DNA from: Desulfuromonadales bacterium | GTDB lineage: Bacteria > Desulfobacterota > Desulfuromonadia > Desulfuromonadales > BM103 | Length of the DNA stretch: 5,315 nucleotides | Direction: 5' to 3' | Assembly (NCBI GenBank): GCA_029859485.1 | Contig: JAOUDB010000212.1 | Coordinates: 1-5,315, forward strand | Shown: piece by piece, positions 4,562-5,315 of the stretch | How positions within the stretch are numbered: position 1 is the first letter of the stretch | Layout of the letters: every line of letters begins with the position of its first letter | The notes under the pieces: generated by a model | Databases searched by the model: none | The model's input: only the letters and a program-made list of their open reading frames with translations | What the model was told of the DNA's origin: nothing | Made by a program: the position numbers and the translations under genes

Positions 4562-4612
4562 GTGTCGGCAACAATAGCCTCGGGACTGGTCAAAGAGACT
4601 AAAATCATTTAG
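4562..4612 (+). other. Possible 16-codon ORF with strong Shine-Dalgarno
   Basis: AGGAG (4551-4555) stands 6 bases before GTG 4562, which opens MSATIASGLVKETKII and stops at TAG 4610-4612. An in-frame GTG at 4541 would add seven residues (MKHQEKK) but has no ribosome site. No promoter with good spacing was found upstream, and the peptide is not recognised. The ribosome site is better than that of the large gene 65 bases downstream, which is why it is listed. Confidence 0.2.
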
Positions 4613-4615
4613 AAT
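4587..4615 (+). promoter_or_regulatory. Candidate promoter of the HEAT-type gene
   Basis: TGGTCA (4587-4592, 4/6 match to TTGACA) and TAGAAT (4610-4615, 5/6 match to TATAAT) with a 17-base spacer. The predicted start is near 4622, about 55 bases before ATG 4677. If correct, the small ORF at 4562-4612 would lie upstream of the transcript and would not serve as its leader. A perfect-looking TTGACC at 4629-4634 has no matching -10. Confidence 0.35.
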
Positions 4616-4676
4616 GCACTGAAGTTTTTTGACCCTCACTCAACCAGCCTGAAGGATAGATACCGGAACCCTGAAG

Positions 4677-5315
4677 ATGCAAAATGGCAGCGAACTCCAC
4701 AACCTGATCGCGACCGCCCTCACCGGTGTGGTCAAACAGATCAAATCCGTCAGGTACTACCCTGCGCAGCACCCGGCCTTGCAGGCCGCGGCAAAGGAGA
4801 GTCTGCGTAGCTTTGAACCGATCCTTGGTGGAGGCAACCACCTTTCCGTGACAATCCGCAAAGAGGGCTTTCTTTTTGATGACAGCCCAGTCGCCAAAGG
4901 CAACCAGGTCATTACTCAACTTGCAACATTCTGCTTCGCCCGAAGAATTCAGCACCTGACTTTTTTGGCCGATCTCAATAGTAGTGACCTGCATCACTTT
5001 GTCCACTACCTGCTGCTCGACCCTCAAACACTCCAAAAGCAGGGCGGCATCCAAGCGATTCTTGAAAAAGCCCGACTGACTACGATCTGGACCAACATCC
5101 GCGATCTGGATGATATTCTGGAACGTCGGGAAGAGATTGAGTCGCTCCCGGAAGACCCGGAATTCGACCCCGCCGCAGTACTCGCAGGTGGAGAGGACGT
5201 GGATGAAAGTCAAGCCCAGTCTGACGCCCTGGCCCTGGAGACACTTCTGGCCAGGATGGAGCAGGAAAACAATGACGCCCGTTTTCAGAAGGCCCTACAG
5301 GAACTGGTCCCTATG
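4677..5315 (+). CDS. HEAT-repeat/HD-type protein, N-terminal part (runs off the window)
   Basis: 213 codons are open to the window edge without a stop. The N-terminal helix and SVRYYPAQHPALQAAAKESL (24-43), followed by LSVTIRKEGFLFDD (56-69), ARRIQHLTFL (88-97) and the block HFVHYLLLDPQTLQKQGGIQ (106-125), resemble the N-terminal domain of large Geobacter- and Myxococcus-type proteins annotated as HEAT-repeat or HD-domain proteins. I know this likeness by pattern, not by a search. A highly acidic stretch (about 148-180, ERREEIESLPEDPEF onward) and a helix LETLLARMEQE (187-197) then lead toward an unseen C-terminal domain. The role is probably signalling or scaffolding, in the cytoplasm; no signal peptide or membrane segment is seen. 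ATG 4677 is the only ATG, GTG or TTG after the in-frame TGA at 4650-4652. Its ribosome site is poor: AAGGAT (4652-4657) lies 19 bases away. The gene is divergent from coaE. Confidence 0.72.
   Translation, partial: MQNGSELHNLIATALTGVVKQIKSVRYYPAQHPALQAAAKESLRSFEPILGGGNHLSVTIRKEGFLFDDSPVAKGNQVITQLATFCFARRIQHLTFLADLNSSDLHHFVHYLLLDPQTLQKQGGIQAILEKARLTTIWTNIRDLDDILERREEIESLPEDPEFDPAAVLAGGEDVDESQAQSDALALETLLARMEQENNDARFQKALQELVPM

Larger units (their letters stand above)
4433..4676. other. Divergent intergenic region between coaE and the HEAT-type gene
   Basis: 244 bases without an assured gene. It holds the coaE ribosome site (4440-4447, minus strand), a run of eight A at 4517-4524 with no hairpin beside it, a small ORF with a good ribosome site (4562-4612) and a moderate plus-strand promoter candidate (4587-4615). 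On the minus strand the best candidate for coaE is TTGTCT (4480-4485), but nothing resembling a -10 element stands at the right distance. Confidence 0.5.

Noticed and set aside
4380..4574. 64-codon minus-strand frame overlapping the start of coaE
   Set aside because: It uses another frame through the conserved P-loop region of coaE and has no domain; chance frame.
4605..5213. 202-codon open frame on the minus strand opposite the gene at 4677, with a CEYCGG motif
   Set aside because: The plus strand is open to the edge with a recognisable domain pattern. The Cys pair is the reverse of plus-strand codons for an acidic stretch, and no partner zinc ligands follow.

Overview
The window looks like ordinary chromosomal DNA of a bacterium with roughly balanced GC content. 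The gene set is a sodium:solute symporter of the acetate/carboxylate type, a universal stress protein, an IclR-family regulator, CoaE, and a protein with the YPxxHPAL-type N-terminus common in Geobacter-like HEAT-repeat proteins. This fits a Desulfuromonadales/Desulfobacterota-type (delta-proteobacterial) host. The assignment is an inference from family content, not a measured placement. There is no tRNA, rRNA, CRISPR array, insertion sequence or phage gene.

Layout: (1) 1-348, the C-terminal end of an SSS-family cation symporter. (2) 458-1279, a TIM-barrel sugar phosphate isomerase/epimerase-like protein that lacks a Shine-Dalgarno (SD) sequence. (3) 1307-1759 on the minus strand, a universal stress protein (USP) converging on gene 2. 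(4) 1760-2044, a 285-bp AT-rich divergent control region with one minus-strand and two plus-strand sigma70-type promoters, a CRP-like dyad, a half-conserved match to the E. coli IclR operator, and a possible 19-codon small ORF. (5) 2045-2827, an IclR-family regulator closed by a very strong intrinsic terminator at 2850-2884. (6) 2935-3857, a promoter and an Est30/monoacylglycerol-lipase-like alpha/beta hydrolase. (7) 3815-4432 on the minus strand, coaE, overlapping the 3' end of the hydrolase by 43 bp. (8) 4433-4676, a second divergent intergenic region. (9) 4677 to the window edge, the N-terminal 213 residues of a HEAT-repeat-type signalling/scaffold protein.

Genes working together: most genes here are separately promoted single units rather than an operon. 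The clearest regulatory unit is the usp/iclR divergent region, where operator-like sequences could link stress-protein and regulator expression. The symporter and the IclR regulator could both belong to carboxylate or aromatic-acid use, but the window does not prove that. I see no convincing new multi-gene system. The most useful leads are the structured usp/iclR control region, the small ORFs, the start-codon corrections for usp and coaE, and the convergent gene overlap.
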